A stretch of DNA of 64,000 nucleotides from an uncultured Clostridia bacterium (GTDB lineage Bacteria; Bacillota; Clostridia; Christensenellales; UBA1242). The stretch lies in the NCBI GenBank assembly GCA_944384395.1, contig CALWTD010000032.1:1-64000 (forward strand). Direction: 5' to 3'. The position numbers and the translations under genes are program-made. Of this stretch, positions 1 to 10,700 are shown piece after piece. Below the pieces are notes generated by a model that searched no databases, was not told the origin of the DNA, and saw nothing but the letters and a program-made list of their open reading frames with translations. Numbering within the stretch: the stretch's first letter is position 1; each line of letters begins with the position of its first letter.

Positions 1-155
1 TTTTTAGCACTATTTTGTGGACAACTTTAACAAATATTTATTATTATTTGTATAACTAATAATAGGATACCCCCCCCCCGTCCTTGTTAAATGTTTTTGC
101 ATAGTTTTTAAAAAAAATTTTATTATATTTATACTTTGTTGTGGATAAATGCCAT

Positions 156-184
156 AAAAAAACTCACCAAACGATGAGTTTTTT
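156..184 (-). terminator. Terminator downstream of rpoC
   Basis: A 10-bp stem (AAAAAACTCA paired with TGAGTTTTTT) around an 8-base loop lies just past the rpoC stop and gives a U-run on the minus-strand transcript. The A/T-rich arms could let it work in both directions. Confidence 0.85.
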
Positions 185-191
185 ATATTAT

Positions 192-3100
192 TTAATTTTC
201 TACTTCAACTGGTAAAAGTTCTCTATATTGTTTAAGTCCTGTTCCTGCTGGAATAAGTTTTCCAATTATTACATTTTCTTTAAGTCCACGCAAATGGTCA
301 ACTTTACCTTTTATTGCGGCATCGGTTAAAACTCTTGATGTTTGTTCAAATGATGCAGCAGACAAGAAACTTTCGGTTGCAAGTGCTGCTTTTGTTAGTC
401 CAAGAAGCACTCTTTTTGCTGTGGCAGGAACTCCACCTTCGGCAAGTACTCTTTCGTTTTCATCTTCGTATACAAAAACATCAACAATTTCGCCAGGCAG
501 AAGTGTTGTATCTCCTGCGTTTTCTATTTTAACCTTTTTAAGCATTTGTCTTATTATAACTTCAATATGTTTATCGTTTATTGAAACATCTTGTGCTCTA
601 TAAACAGATATAACTTCGCTGAGTAAATAATCTTGAAGTCCTTTTAAACCTTTTATTCTAAGAAGGTCGGTTGGATTTATTGAACCTTCGTTAAGTTGTG
701 CACCTGCTTCAACTTTGTCGCCTGTTTTAACTTTTAGATATACAGGTTTTTTAATTTCATACACTGCTTCTTCTTCACTGTTTTTAACTGTTACTATATA
801 GAATTTTGGTTCTTCTTTTACTGTAACTGTTCCGGCGATTTCACTTAATCTGCTTTCGCCTTTTGGTCGTCTTGCTTCAAAAATTTCTTCAACACGAGGA
901 AGACCTTTTGTTATATCGGCAGCAACGGCAGCACCACCGGTGTGGAAAGTTCTCATTGTAAGTTGTGTTCCAGGTTCACCAATACTTTGTGCAGCGATTA
1001 CACCAACGGCTTCGCCAACTGAAACTTCGCTTAAGTTTGCCATATTTCTACCATAGCATTTTGCACAAACGCCGTGGCGAGAGCAACAAGTTAAAAGTGT
1101 TCTTATTTCAACAGATTCAATGCCTGCATTTTCAATTTGTTTTGCTTGTTCTTTTGAAATCATTGTGTTGGCTTTTACAATAACTTCGTTTGTTTTTGGA
1201 TTTACAACATCATTTACTGCAAATCTTCCTGAAATTCTATCTGCAAGTGATTCAAGCACTGCTTTGTCTTGCACAAGAGCAGAAACTTTTACACCTTTAA
1301 CTTTTTTGCCAAGAGTTTCAAAGCAATCTTCTTCTGTTACAACAACATCTTGACTTATATCAACAAGTCTTCTTGTTAAATAACCAGAGTCGGCTGTTTT
1401 AAGTGCTGTGTCGGCAAGACCTTTTCTTCCACCACGAGATGACAAGAAGTATTCAAGTGGAGTAAGTCCACTACGGAATGAAGATTTAACAGGAATATCA
1501 ACTTTTTGTCCTGATGCGTTTGCCATAATTCCTCTCATTCCACAAATACCATTCAACTGAACGTTGTTACCACGGGCACCAGAGATAACCATCATTTTAA
1601 GTGGGTTATAATCGTCCAAATGTTCTATAACTGCATCTTGAACTTTGTTTGTTGTTTCAAACCAAACATTCATATTTGCAGTAAGTTTTTCGTCTAGTGT
1701 AACAAGTCCCCTTGCCAAAAGTTTTTCGTTTTCCAAAACTTTCTTTTGTGCTTCTTCAATTATTTCTTTTTTCTTTGGTGGTTCTTCCATATCATAAACA
1801 TTAATGGTGAGTGATGCAAGTGTTGAATATTTATATCCAAGTTCCTTAAATCTATCAACCATTTTTGAACATTCTGTTGTTCCGAGTTGTTCAAAACAAG
1901 CAACTGTGATTTTCTTTAAATCGCCTTTCATAACAGGATAATTTATTTCCAAATCACAAGCATCTTCTGGTTTTACTCTTTTTGCAAAGCCTAAGTTTTG
2001 TGGAACTGCTCTATTGAATATAATTCTACCAACGGTTGTTTTTATTCTTTTTGAATAGTTTACGCCACCAACACACGCTGTTCTTCTAACAAGTATTTCG
2101 GCTTGAACATCTATTGCTTTTGTTTGATATGCAATTATTGCTTCATCTTCACTTGCAAATATACTGCCTTCGCCCTTTACACCTTTTTTATCTTGTGTTA
2201 AATAATAGCAACCAATAACCATATCAAGACCCGGTGTGATAATTGGTGCACCATCACTTAATTTTAATATGTTGTTTGATGCAAGCATAAGTGTTCTTGC
2301 TTCTGTTCTTGCATCAATGCTAAGTGGAACATGGACAGGCATTTGGTCACCGTCGAAGTCGGCGTTAAATCCCGTACAAACTGATGGGTGAAGTCTAATT
2401 GCTCTGCCTTCAACAAGCACTGGCTCAAATGCTTGAATACTAAGTCTGTGAAGTGTTGGAGCACGGTTTAATAAAACTGGATGGTCTTTAATAACTTCAC
2501 TCAAAACATCCCAAACAACAGGTTTTTCTTTTTCGATAAGTTTTTTAGCACTTTTTATGTTGCTTGATTGATTTAATTCAACTAATCTTTTTATAATAAA
2601 AGGCTTAAATAGTTCAAGAGCCATTTCTTTTGGAAGTCCACATTGGTACATTTTAAGGTCTGGACCAACTGTAATAACCGAACGACCAGAATAGTCAACT
2701 CTTTTTCCAAGAAGGTTTTGTCTAAATCTTCCTTGTTTACCTGTAAGAATCGCTGTTAGAGATTTTAAATCTTTTTGTTTTGCACCTTGAACTGCTTTTC
2801 CTCTTTTACCATTGTCAATCAAAGAGTCAACTGCTTCTTGTAACATTCTTTTTTCGTTTCTTATAATAACATCAGGAGCACCGAGTTCCATTAGTTTTTT
2901 AAGTCTGTTATTTCTGTTGATTACTCTTCTATATAAATCGTTAAGGTCGCTTGTTGCAAATCTACCACCGTCTAGTTGAACCATTGGTCTAAGTTCTGGT
3001 GGAAGAACAGGCAACACATCCATAACCATCCATTGAGGTTTGTTTCCACTTGTTAAAAATGCTTCAACAACATCAAGTTTTTTTATTGCCTTTAATCTTT

Positions 3101-3707
3101 TTTGACCTTTTGCAGTCTCTAGAATTTCTTTAAGTTCTTTGCTCTCTTTTTCAAGGTCAACTTCGCTTAAAAGTGTTTTTATTGCTTCTGCACCCATACC
3201 TGCAACAAAACTATTTGGTCCATAAGTTTCTTGTGCTTCACGATACTCTTTATCACTTATGATTTGTTTATATATAAAACTTGTGTTTTTAGGGTCCAAA
3301 ACTATCCAATTTACATAGTAAACAACTTGTTCTAAGGCTTTTGGTGAAATATCTAGAATTGTTCCAATTCTTGATGGAACACTTCTAAAAAACCAAATGT
3401 GAGTAACAGGGGCAGCAAGTTCGATGTGACCCATTCTTTCACGACGAACTTTTGCACGAGTAACTTCAACACCACATTTGTCGCATACTACACCTTTATA
3501 TCTAATTCTTTTATATTTTCCACAATGACATTCCCAGTCTTTCCTTGGTCCAAAAATTTTTTCACAAAACAAACCATCTTTTTCTGGTTTTTGTGTTCTG
3601 TAATTTATTGTTTCTGGTTTTGTTACTTCACCATGAGACCATTCTCTAATTTTTTCTGGTGAAGCAATACCAATTCGTATGGAATCAAAGTTATTAAGTT
3701 CAAACAT
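192..3707 (-). CDS. rpoC: DNA-directed RNA polymerase subunit beta'
   Basis: This is the clamp and catalytic large subunit of bacterial RNA polymerase, 1171 residues, the usual firmicute size. The N-terminal zinc ribbon has Cys60, Cys62, Cys75 and Cys78. The active-site Mg2+ motif NADFDGDQ lies near residue 450. The second zinc site, a Cys cluster ending CAKC, lies near residue 875, just before the bridge-helix and trigger-loop region ([16 protein letters not shown]). The gene follows rpoB on the same strand after a 52-base gap and ends at a strong terminator, so rpoB-rpoC is the operon. No rpsL or rpsG follows within the visible 190 bases. Start: ATG preceded by AGGAGAAAA. Confidence 0.98.
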   Translation of the reverse strand: MFELNNFDSIRIGIASPEKIREWSHGEVTKPETINYRTQKPEKDGLFCEKIFGPRKDWECHCGKYKRIRYKGVVCDKCGVEVTRAKVRRERMGHIELAAPVTHIWFFRSVPSRIGTILDISPKALEQVVYYVNWIVLDPKNTSFIYKQIISDKEYREAQETYGPNSFVAGMGAEAIKTLLSEVDLEKESKELKEILETAKGQKRLKAIKKLDVVEAFLTSGNKPQWMVMDVLPVLPPELRPMVQLDGGRFATSDLNDLYRRVINRNNRLKKLMELGAPDVIIRNEKRMLQEAVDSLIDNGKRGKAVQGAKQKDLKSLTAILTGKQGRFRQNLLGKRVDYSGRSVITVGPDLKMYQCGLPKEMALELFKPFIIKRLVELNQSSNIKSAKKLIEKEKPVVWDVLSEVIKDHPVLLNRAPTLHRLSIQAFEPVLVEGRAIRLHPSVCTGFNADFDGDQMPVHVPLSIDARTEARTLMLASNNILKLSDGAPIITPGLDMVIGCYYLTQDKKGVKGEGSIFASEDEAIIAYQTKAIDVQAEILVRRTACVGGVNYSKRIKTTVGRIIFNRAVPQNLGFAKRVKPEDACDLEINYPVMKGDLKKITVACFEQLGTTECSKMVDRFKELGYKYSTLASLTINVYDMEEPPKKKEIIEEAQKKVLENEKLLARGLVTLDEKLTANMNVWFETTNKVQDAVIEHLDDYNPLKMMVISGARGNNVQLNGICGMRGIMANASGQKVDIPVKSSFRSGLTPLEYFLSSRGGRKGLADTALKTADSGYLTRRLVDISQDVVVTEEDCFETLGKKVKGVKVSALVQDKAVLESLADRISGRFAVNDVVNPKTNEVIVKANTMISKEQAKQIENAGIESVEIRTLLTCCSRHGVCAKCYGRNMANLSEVSVGEAVGVIAAQSIGEPGTQLTMRTFHTGGAAVAADITKGLPRVEEIFEARRPKGESRLSEIAGTVTVKEEPKFYIVTVKNSEEEAVYEIKKPVYLKVKTGDKVEAGAQLNEGSINPTDLLRIKGLKGLQDYLLSEVISVYRAQDVSINDKHIEVIIRQMLKKVKIENAGDTTLLPGEIVDVFVYEDENERVLAEGGVPATAKRVLLGLTKAALATESFLSAASFEQTSRVLTDAAIKGKVDHLRGLKENVIIGKLIPAGTGLKQYRELLPVEVEN

Positions 3708-3759
3708 TATTTTTCTCCTATTTTAAATGTTTATATCATTGACTATTTTCAAATAATAA

Positions 3760-6700
3760 CTATTCATCAAAGTCATCAAACTCATCGAACAAGTTGTCTA
3801 CATCAAGTTCTTGTTTAACTTCTTCTTGCGATACGATATCGCCGTGTTTGTCTTCATTATCAAAATCAAGACTTATATCTTTAAGTTCTTCTTCAACTTC
3901 GTGTCCAAGCGATGGAGTATCTAATTCATCGTTTGAAAGTTCTTGAATTGAAACTTCTTTATTGTCTTCTGTTAAAATTTTAATATCAAGACCAAGTGAT
4001 TGTAATTCTTTAATTAAAACTTTAAAGCTTTCTGGAATTCCCGGCTGTGCTATTGGTTGACCTTTTACAATTGCTTCATATGTTTTTGTTCTTCCAACAA
4101 TATCATCTGATTTAACTGTAAGAATTTCTTGCAATACGCTTGATGCACCATATGCTTCAAGTGCCCAAACTTCCATTTCACCAAATCTTTGTCCACCAAA
4201 CATTGCTTTACCACCAAGTGGTTGTTGTGTAACAAGTGAGTAAGGTCCTGTTGCACGAGCGTGCATTTTGCTGTCTACCATGTGGTCAAGTTTTAACATA
4301 TATTTATAACCAACAGTTGCTGGGTGGTCAAAAGGTTCTCCTGTTCTTCCATCATACAACTGAATTTTTCCGTCTTCTGGGAAATTGTTTGCCTTTAAAA
4401 GTTGTTTAATTTGGTCGGCATCTGCACCATCAAATACAGGTGTTGCAACTTTCCAACCAAGTGTTCCGGCAACAAGTCCAAGATGAACTTCAAGCACCTG
4501 ACCAACGTTCATACGAGATGGAATACCAAGTGGATTTAAAACAATGTCAAGTGGTTGACCATTTGCCATAAATGGCATATCTGCTTCTGGAAGTACTCTT
4601 GAAACAACACCTTTGTTTCCATGACGACCAGACATTTTATCACCAACAGAAAGTTTTCTTCTTTGTGCAACGTAAACTTTAACAAGCATATTTACGCCCG
4701 GTTCAAGTTCGTCTTTGTTTTTTCTTGAAAATACTTCAACGTTGGTAACAACACCACCTGCACCGTGTTTTACTCTAAGTGATGTGTCTCTTACTTCTCT
4801 TGCCTTGTCGCCAAAGATTGCTCTAAGAAGTCTTTCTTCTGGTGTGAGTTCTGTTTCACCTTTTGGAGTAACTTTTCCAACCAAAATATCACCTGGTTTA
4901 ACTTCGGCACCAACTCTTACAATACCATTTTCATCAAGATTTTTAAGAGCGTCTTCGCCAAGGTTTGGAATATCTCTTGTTATTTCTTCATCGCCAAGTT
5001 TTGTTGCTCTGCATGGCATTTCTTCAACTTTTAATGTGATTGATGTGTAAACATCTTCTTTTACAATTCTTTCACTGATTAAAATAGCGTCTTCGTAGTT
5101 GTATCCTTCCCAGTTCATGTAACCTACAAGAACGTTTTTACCAAGTGCAAGTTCACCATTTTGAGTTGCGTAACCATCGGCAAGAAGGTCGCCTTTTTTA
5201 ACTTTTTGACCTTTTGTGCAGTTTGGTTTTTGGTTGTTACATGTATCAGCATTTGTTTTTTGGAATTTAATTAGTTTATAAACATCTTCTTCGCCATTAT
5301 CTGCAGTAACAACAATATGATCTGCACTGACATATGAAACGATTCCGTCTCTTTTTGCTATTATCATATCACCACAATCTTGCGCAACAGGTCTTTCCAT
5401 ACCTGTTCCAACGATAGGTGCTTCTGGTCTTAAAATTGGAACTGCTTGACGTTGCATATTTGAACCCATAAGTGCACGAGCAGAGTCATCGTTTTCAAGG
5501 AATGGAATAAGCGCAGTTGCAGCAGAAATAAATTGTCTTGGAGATACGTCCATATAGTCAACTCTTTCTTTTGGAACTTCCATTATTGAATTTTTATGTC
5601 TGCAAAGCACACGACTATTTACAAACTTTCCGTTTTCGTCAAGTGGTTCAACAGCTTGTGCAATGTAAGATGTATCTTCAACATCTGCCATATAATATTC
5701 ATAAGATTTAGAAACCACACCTGTTGTTTTGTCTACTTTTCTGTATGGTGTTTCCATAAATCCATATTCGTTTATTTTTGCATATGATGCAAGTGTATTT
5801 ATAAGACCAATGCTTTGTCCTTCTGGTGTTTCAATAGCACATATTCTTCCGTAATGTGTGTAATGAATATCACGAACTTCAGCTGATGCTCTTTCTTTTT
5901 TAACACCCCCAGGTCCAACTGCAGAGAATTTTCTCTTTTGTGTAAGTCCACTAAGTGAGTTAATTTGGTCCATAAGTTGTGAAAGTTGTGATTGAGCAAT
6001 AAAGTCTTTTAATGCTTTATTTACTGGTCTTGGATTTACAATTTGTGCTGGTGTAACTTCACTAAGTTCTTTTCCTTGAAGTGTTTCTTTTATGTTTGCA
6101 CCAAGTTTTTTAACACCTGCTCTAAATGCGTTACCAATAAGTTCGCCAACAGATGCAACTCTTTTATTTGAAAGGTGGTCGATGTTGTCAACTTCGCCAA
6201 TTCCTTCAATTAAATCAAGGTAATAGCTTATTGTTGCAAGTATATCGTCCATTGTAAGAGTTGTAATCATAAGTTCTTTTGCATTTTGTTTAATTGCTTC
6301 TATGCGTTTTTCTTTTGTTTTGTTTTCTTTTAAAATTTGCATTAGTTTTGGATAGTAAACATCTTCAAGTATTCCAAGTGCTTTTTCATCACAAGGGAAA
6401 ATCTTGCTTAATTTAACACGATTGTTTCCTCTAATTAAGTGATGTCTTCCGTTTAATTCAACATAAACTTCATTTATTCCACTATCCTGAATTTGTCTTG
6501 CAACTTCGCCATTTATTTTTTCGCCTGCTTTTACAACAACTTCATCGTCAATAACAATGTTTTGAGCACTTATAAGCCCCGTTATTCTTGTTGCAAGTGA
6601 AAGTTTTTTGTTTATTTTATATCTTCCAACTCTGTTTACATTATAATATGCGTCAGAGAAGAACAACAAATTGATGTAGTTTCTTGTGCTTTCAGCAGAA

Positions 6701-7443
6701 GGAACATCGGCTGGCCTTGTTTTTCTTGCAAATTCTATAAGAGCCTCTTCTTGTGTTGTTTGTGGTTCTTTTTCAATTATTTGTTTAATTAGTCGATGAT
6801 TTCCATACATTTGTAAAATTTCATCGTTTGTATAACCAAAACACTTTAAAAATAGTCCAAGTGTAATTTTGTGAGAACGGTCTAAAACCATTTTCAAAAC
6901 TTCATTTGCACCTTGTTCTATTTCAAGCCACATACCATGATTTGGGTAAATTTGACCTTTAAGTGTTGAGTTATCATCTTTATCTCTTGTAAAATATACA
7001 CTAGGAGAACGTGTTACTTGACTTACAACAACCCTTTCAATACCATTAAACAAGAATGAACCTTGTTCGGTCATAAGTGGAATATCGCCAAGATAAACTT
7101 CTTGGTCTATTGCTTCGCCACTGTCTTCAATAACAAGTCTTGTTTTTACTTTTAGTGGGAATGAATAAGAAAGTCCTCTTCTTCTACATTCTCTGAGGTC
7201 ATATTTTGGTTTTTCTGTCATGTCGACATCAAGAAAATATAACTTTGCTTTACCACGATAATCGGTTATTGGTGACAATTCTTGCAAAATATCATATATA
7301 CCATGTTCCAAAAATTCTTTATATGCGTCCTTTTGAATTTCAAGAAGGTTTGGAAGTGTTGCAATATCTTCAAGTTTTGCAAAACTATACCTTTCGTTTT
7401 TACCACATTTAATTTTTTTAAGTGATGGTACTGTTTGTTGCAT
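3760..7443 (-). CDS. rpoB: DNA-directed RNA polymerase subunit beta
   Basis: This is the catalytic beta subunit, 1227 residues. The fork-loop and rifampicin-pocket region is near residue 500 (about 5905-5995). The GDKMSGRHGNKG and GGKAMFGGQRFGEMEVWAL signatures are intact. The C-terminus carries an acidic tail rich in Asp and Glu. Relative to E. coli, the rifampicin pocket has Ile at 518, Gln at 526, Lys at 529, and Ala, Gln and Ser at 560, 567 and 568 (my alignment by eye). The ATG has an AAGGAGAA ribosome site and a leader of about 195 nt. No rplJL genes lie upstream; the neighbour is the giant lipoprotein gene. Confidence 0.98.
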   Translation of the reverse strand: MQQTVPSLKKIKCGKNERYSFAKLEDIATLPNLLEIQKDAYKEFLEHGIYDILQELSPITDYRGKAKLYFLDVDMTEKPKYDLRECRRRGLSYSFPLKVKTRLVIEDSGEAIDQEVYLGDIPLMTEQGSFLFNGIERVVVSQVTRSPSVYFTRDKDDNSTLKGQIYPNHGMWLEIEQGANEVLKMVLDRSHKITLGLFLKCFGYTNDEILQMYGNHRLIKQIIEKEPQTTQEEALIEFARKTRPADVPSAESTRNYINLLFFSDAYYNVNRVGRYKINKKLSLATRITGLISAQNIVIDDEVVVKAGEKINGEVARQIQDSGINEVYVELNGRHHLIRGNNRVKLSKIFPCDEKALGILEDVYYPKLMQILKENKTKEKRIEAIKQNAKELMITTLTMDDILATISYYLDLIEGIGEVDNIDHLSNKRVASVGELIGNAFRAGVKKLGANIKETLQGKELSEVTPAQIVNPRPVNKALKDFIAQSQLSQLMDQINSLSGLTQKRKFSAVGPGGVKKERASAEVRDIHYTHYGRICAIETPEGQSIGLINTLASYAKINEYGFMETPYRKVDKTTGVVSKSYEYYMADVEDTSYIAQAVEPLDENGKFVNSRVLCRHKNSIMEVPKERVDYMDVSPRQFISAATALIPFLENDDSARALMGSNMQRQAVPILRPEAPIVGTGMERPVAQDCGDMIIAKRDGIVSYVSADHIVVTADNGEEDVYKLIKFQKTNADTCNNQKPNCTKGQKVKKGDLLADGYATQNGELALGKNVLVGYMNWEGYNYEDAILISERIVKEDVYTSITLKVEEMPCRATKLGDEEITRDIPNLGEDALKNLDENGIVRVGAEVKPGDILVGKVTPKGETELTPEERLLRAIFGDKAREVRDTSLRVKHGAGGVVTNVEVFSRKNKDELEPGVNMLVKVYVAQRRKLSVGDKMSGRHGNKGVVSRVLPEADMPFMANGQPLDIVLNPLGIPSRMNVGQVLEVHLGLVAGTLGWKVATPVFDGADADQIKQLLKANNFPEDGKIQLYDGRTGEPFDHPATVGYKYMLKLDHMVDSKMHARATGPYSLVTQQPLGGKAMFGGQRFGEMEVWALEAYGASSVLQEILTVKSDDIVGRTKTYEAIVKGQPIAQPGIPESFKVLIKELQSLGLDIKILTEDNKEVSIQELSNDELDTPSLGHEVEEELKDISLDFDNEDKHGDIVSQEEVKQELDVDNLFDEFDDFDE

Positions 7444-7633
7444 TTCTACATTCTCCTTGTACTTAAATTATTAAAATTTTAACATCGTGTAAATATAACT
7501 TTAACTTTACGTTACATTTACTTTCACTTTACATGAAAATAACAAGCAAAATCACACAGTTTTCCCGTGTTATATGCCTGTATTTTCAAATTATTAAATT
7601 AGAATATTTTAATTTTTATCACTATTCGAATAA

Positions 7634-7758
7634 TATTCCTTAGGAAATTATAAACACTTGTAATATTTTTGTCAACACAATTGTAAAAACATTTTTTATT
7701 TTTTGTTAAGTTTTTGACAATAAAAGTGTTTTTTATACATTGTTTTTCCTAAGGAATA
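7634..7758. repeat. Inverted repeat TATTCCTTAGGAAA with mirrored promoters
   Basis: The arms 7634-7647 and 7745-7758 are perfect 14-bp inverted copies, 97 bp apart. Similarity continues inwards: each arm is followed by an AAGTGTTT-containing spacer and a TTGACA box. The plus-strand half reads TTGACA (7714-7719), 16 bp, TACATT (7736-7741). It points into the 3' end of the giant lipoprotein gene and would make antisense RNA. Confidence 0.65.
7647..7675 (-). promoter_or_regulatory. Sigma-A promoter of rpoBC
   Basis: A perfect TTGACA (7670-7675 on the minus strand), a 17-bp spacer, and a perfect TATAAT (7647-7652). The palindrome TTCCTAAGGAA (7636-7646) immediately follows the -10 box, at or next to the predicted start of transcription, where an operator would act. 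Confidence 0.85.
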
Positions 7759-7772
7759 CATTTTTTAATTAT

Positions 7773-10700
7773 TTAATCATTTGTTGTCCAATTTACTTCA
7801 TAACCATTAACATTAAAACTTTTAGAATTAATAACAACAGTTATTGTATTGTTTTCATTTAAGCTGCTTTCAAATCCGATTATATAACCAAAACTAATTT
7901 GAAATTCTTTTGGAATACCATTTGAGTTGTTTCCATTTCGTATATTTTGAACATTTATTTTTGTTTCAACGTTTACAGTTGGTTCTGATATATTAAATTC
8001 CCATGCATCAAAGTTTACATTCCCATTTATGCCATTCCCATCATATCCACCAAATAAATATCCAACACTTAAATAAAAACTTGTTGAAATGATATCTCCT
8101 GTTAAAATTGAACCATAAACTTTTATATCTGTTTCTATTATTGCATTTAATGAAATTTGGTCTAATGTTATTGTTTTTGACATATCTTCATTATTTGCAT
8201 AGTCACTTGCAATTTTACCAACAACACCACCTATGTACATCTCAATTGTATCTTCATCGCTTGCTGGTTTTTGCATTTTTATTGTTGTTTTGTTATCTAC
8301 ACCAATATTTATATTTGTAAGATTTACATTTACATTTTTATTTGCATCAAGTTTAAGTTCTCCAATAACTCCACCAACAACACTTCTCCCAACAATATTT
8401 TGTCCGTAGTAGTTAAAGTTGTTGATAGTAACCGTTTGCAAAACTTTTCCACAGAGTCCACCAACTGCATTTGGCAAAAGTGATTTTGTATTTTCAAATG
8501 TAATATCTTCATAAATGTTCACATTTTCAATTGTTCCACCTCGAACTATACCACTAACGCCACCAACAGCCAAAGGAACTTTTGGTTCTAATCTAAATAA
8601 GTCATAAAGTTTTTCTTGGTTTTGTGGTTTTTCTACTAAAACATCTTTTAGTGTACCTTTTAAATCTCCAACAATAAGACCAGCGTATGCACTTGCTCTA
8701 ATAAAGTTTTGTTGTCCGTATGATGTAACCAAATTTATGTTTTCTACTGTTGCATTTATGCCAATTCCCCCAAACATAAAGCCACAAATCATACCAATAG
8801 AAGCAACATCGTTTGTAATTTTTGGATTTTTGATTGTTCCTGTTCCTGCCACATAACCAACTATGCTACCTGCATAAGAAACTGTATCAGTGTTTGTTCC
8901 CATTTCTTCATAAAGAATTTTTTCTTGAACACCATCACTACTATAGTCTGCACTTAAATTAGTGTAATAAGCATTTACAGAAATAGATGAATAAAGTCCA
9001 TTTATATCAAAACTTGATGTTGTTCTTCCAAATATTCCACCAACAATATTTCTTCCAAGAATAACCATACCTTGACTATTTAATTTATAAGCATCAACAT
9101 TTATATTGTAAATGTAGGATTTATTGACAGTTCCTGCAACTGTCCCGACATTGTATGCATTTGGAAGATTTATATATTTTGGACTAAATATTAAATTTTG
9201 AACTGTCGCATAACCAACACCATTACCGATTTGAGCAAAATAACCAGAACTTAACAAACTTTCATTTGTATTTATAGAAAATCCTGAAATTTCCATTCCG
9301 TTACCTTCTATGTAACCTGCGAAAGTTGTTTTATACAATGAACTAACAACTAAATTTTCATCTGCATAGTTTATATCTTTAACAAATCTATAATTTAGTG
9401 TATTTACATTTTTTAACGAGTTGTTGAGAATATGATTTTCAAATTGTGATGCACTATAAATTATTATTGGATTATATTTTGAACCTTCTTCTGCATATAC
9501 GCTTGAAGTGAAATAGTTATAAGTATATATATTTGTTTCTTCATCATATGAAGATATTAATTCCTTTTCGCTGTATGCCAAAGTATTTGCAGAGACAAGT
9601 TGTAATCTGTTTGCGACAAATTGTTGCGCCGTTCCTTTATAACTATATTGTGCATATGTTACATAACTTGTGTTTTGTATGTATTTTTGATGATCCATTG
9701 TTGAAATTGTATCACCAACATTAAACTCGTGTGCATTATCTGTTTGAGCAAAGAACCATACACCGCTGTTTATTTCTTCATTTTTATTTACAACAAATTC
9801 AGTAAATAATTCTTCTTCTTGAACAACATTATTTTCAACTTTGTGTCTTGTTACAAATTCACTTAAAGAAGTTGGTCTTAGACCATCTATATTTTTATTT
9901 GATTGATTTACATTTACATTAAACAAATCATCACTTAAATAGTAACAACTTTCAACACTAGAATTTTCGCCTTGACTTACAATAAATGGGTAGTTTTCAT
10001 AATCGCCATCGCCCAATTTTGATGTTGTATAACATCTTTTTATTGTTCCATTGTTTGCGAACACAAATCCAGAGTTTCTTGAAGAAGCAACAACAGGTAT
10101 GTTTGCATAGCAATCTTCTATTGTTCCTGAATTTTGATAAACAAAAGCCCCTGCTATTGACGAAGCACTTACAATATTTGTTGTATTTTCAGCATAAATT
10201 TTAATTATACCTTCATTGTAAGAACCTTCAATAAAACTTGTTATTATTGTTCCGTTGTTTAAAACAACTAATCCACCTGTTGAGTTATTTGCGTTTGAAC
10301 TTGAATTTTTTATCAAACTATCTTTTACATAACTTGAAGCAATGTGTCCATTGTTTACAGCCACCAATCCACTAAGGTTTGCGCCTGATGATTCAATTTT
10401 TAAATTAACTCTGCTGTTTGTTATAAATCCATTATTAACAGCAACAAGACCTGCAATATATGAAGTATTTGTGTTTGAAACGGATGAATTATTTGCAACA
10501 ATTAAAGATGAAGTAGAATTTGACATTGTAACAAAGCAATTTGTTATCACACCATTATTTTCTCCTGCCAAAAGTCCAAAGTTGAATGAATTTGTAGATA
10601 GTGAATTGTCAAATGAGAACATTGTTGTTCCAAATCCACTTATTTCTATGGTTAAATTGGAAATAACTGTGTCAGAATCAATTGTTTCAAAAATTCCATA

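Larger units (their letters stand above)
7444..7772. other. rpoB leader and promoter-bearing intergenic region
   Basis: This 329-bp gap has no ORF. It contains the rpoB promoter, a mirrored second promoter-like sequence, and two copies of TTTCCTAAGGAATA in inverted orientation. The transcribed leader includes a stretch (about 7495-7533) rich in short GTAAAGT-like direct repeats. Confidence 0.7.

Noticed and set aside
4..11. TTAGCACT resembling half of a CIRCE operator
   Set aside because: There is no matching GAGTGCTAA half within the expected distance.
140..148. Exact DnaA-box-like TGTGGATAA (and TGTGGACAA at 16-24) near rpoC
   Set aside because: The same 9-mer also occurs inside the giant genes (around 16849 and 33832) and at 39909. 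Two scattered boxes with no cluster or AT-unwinding array do not support an origin.
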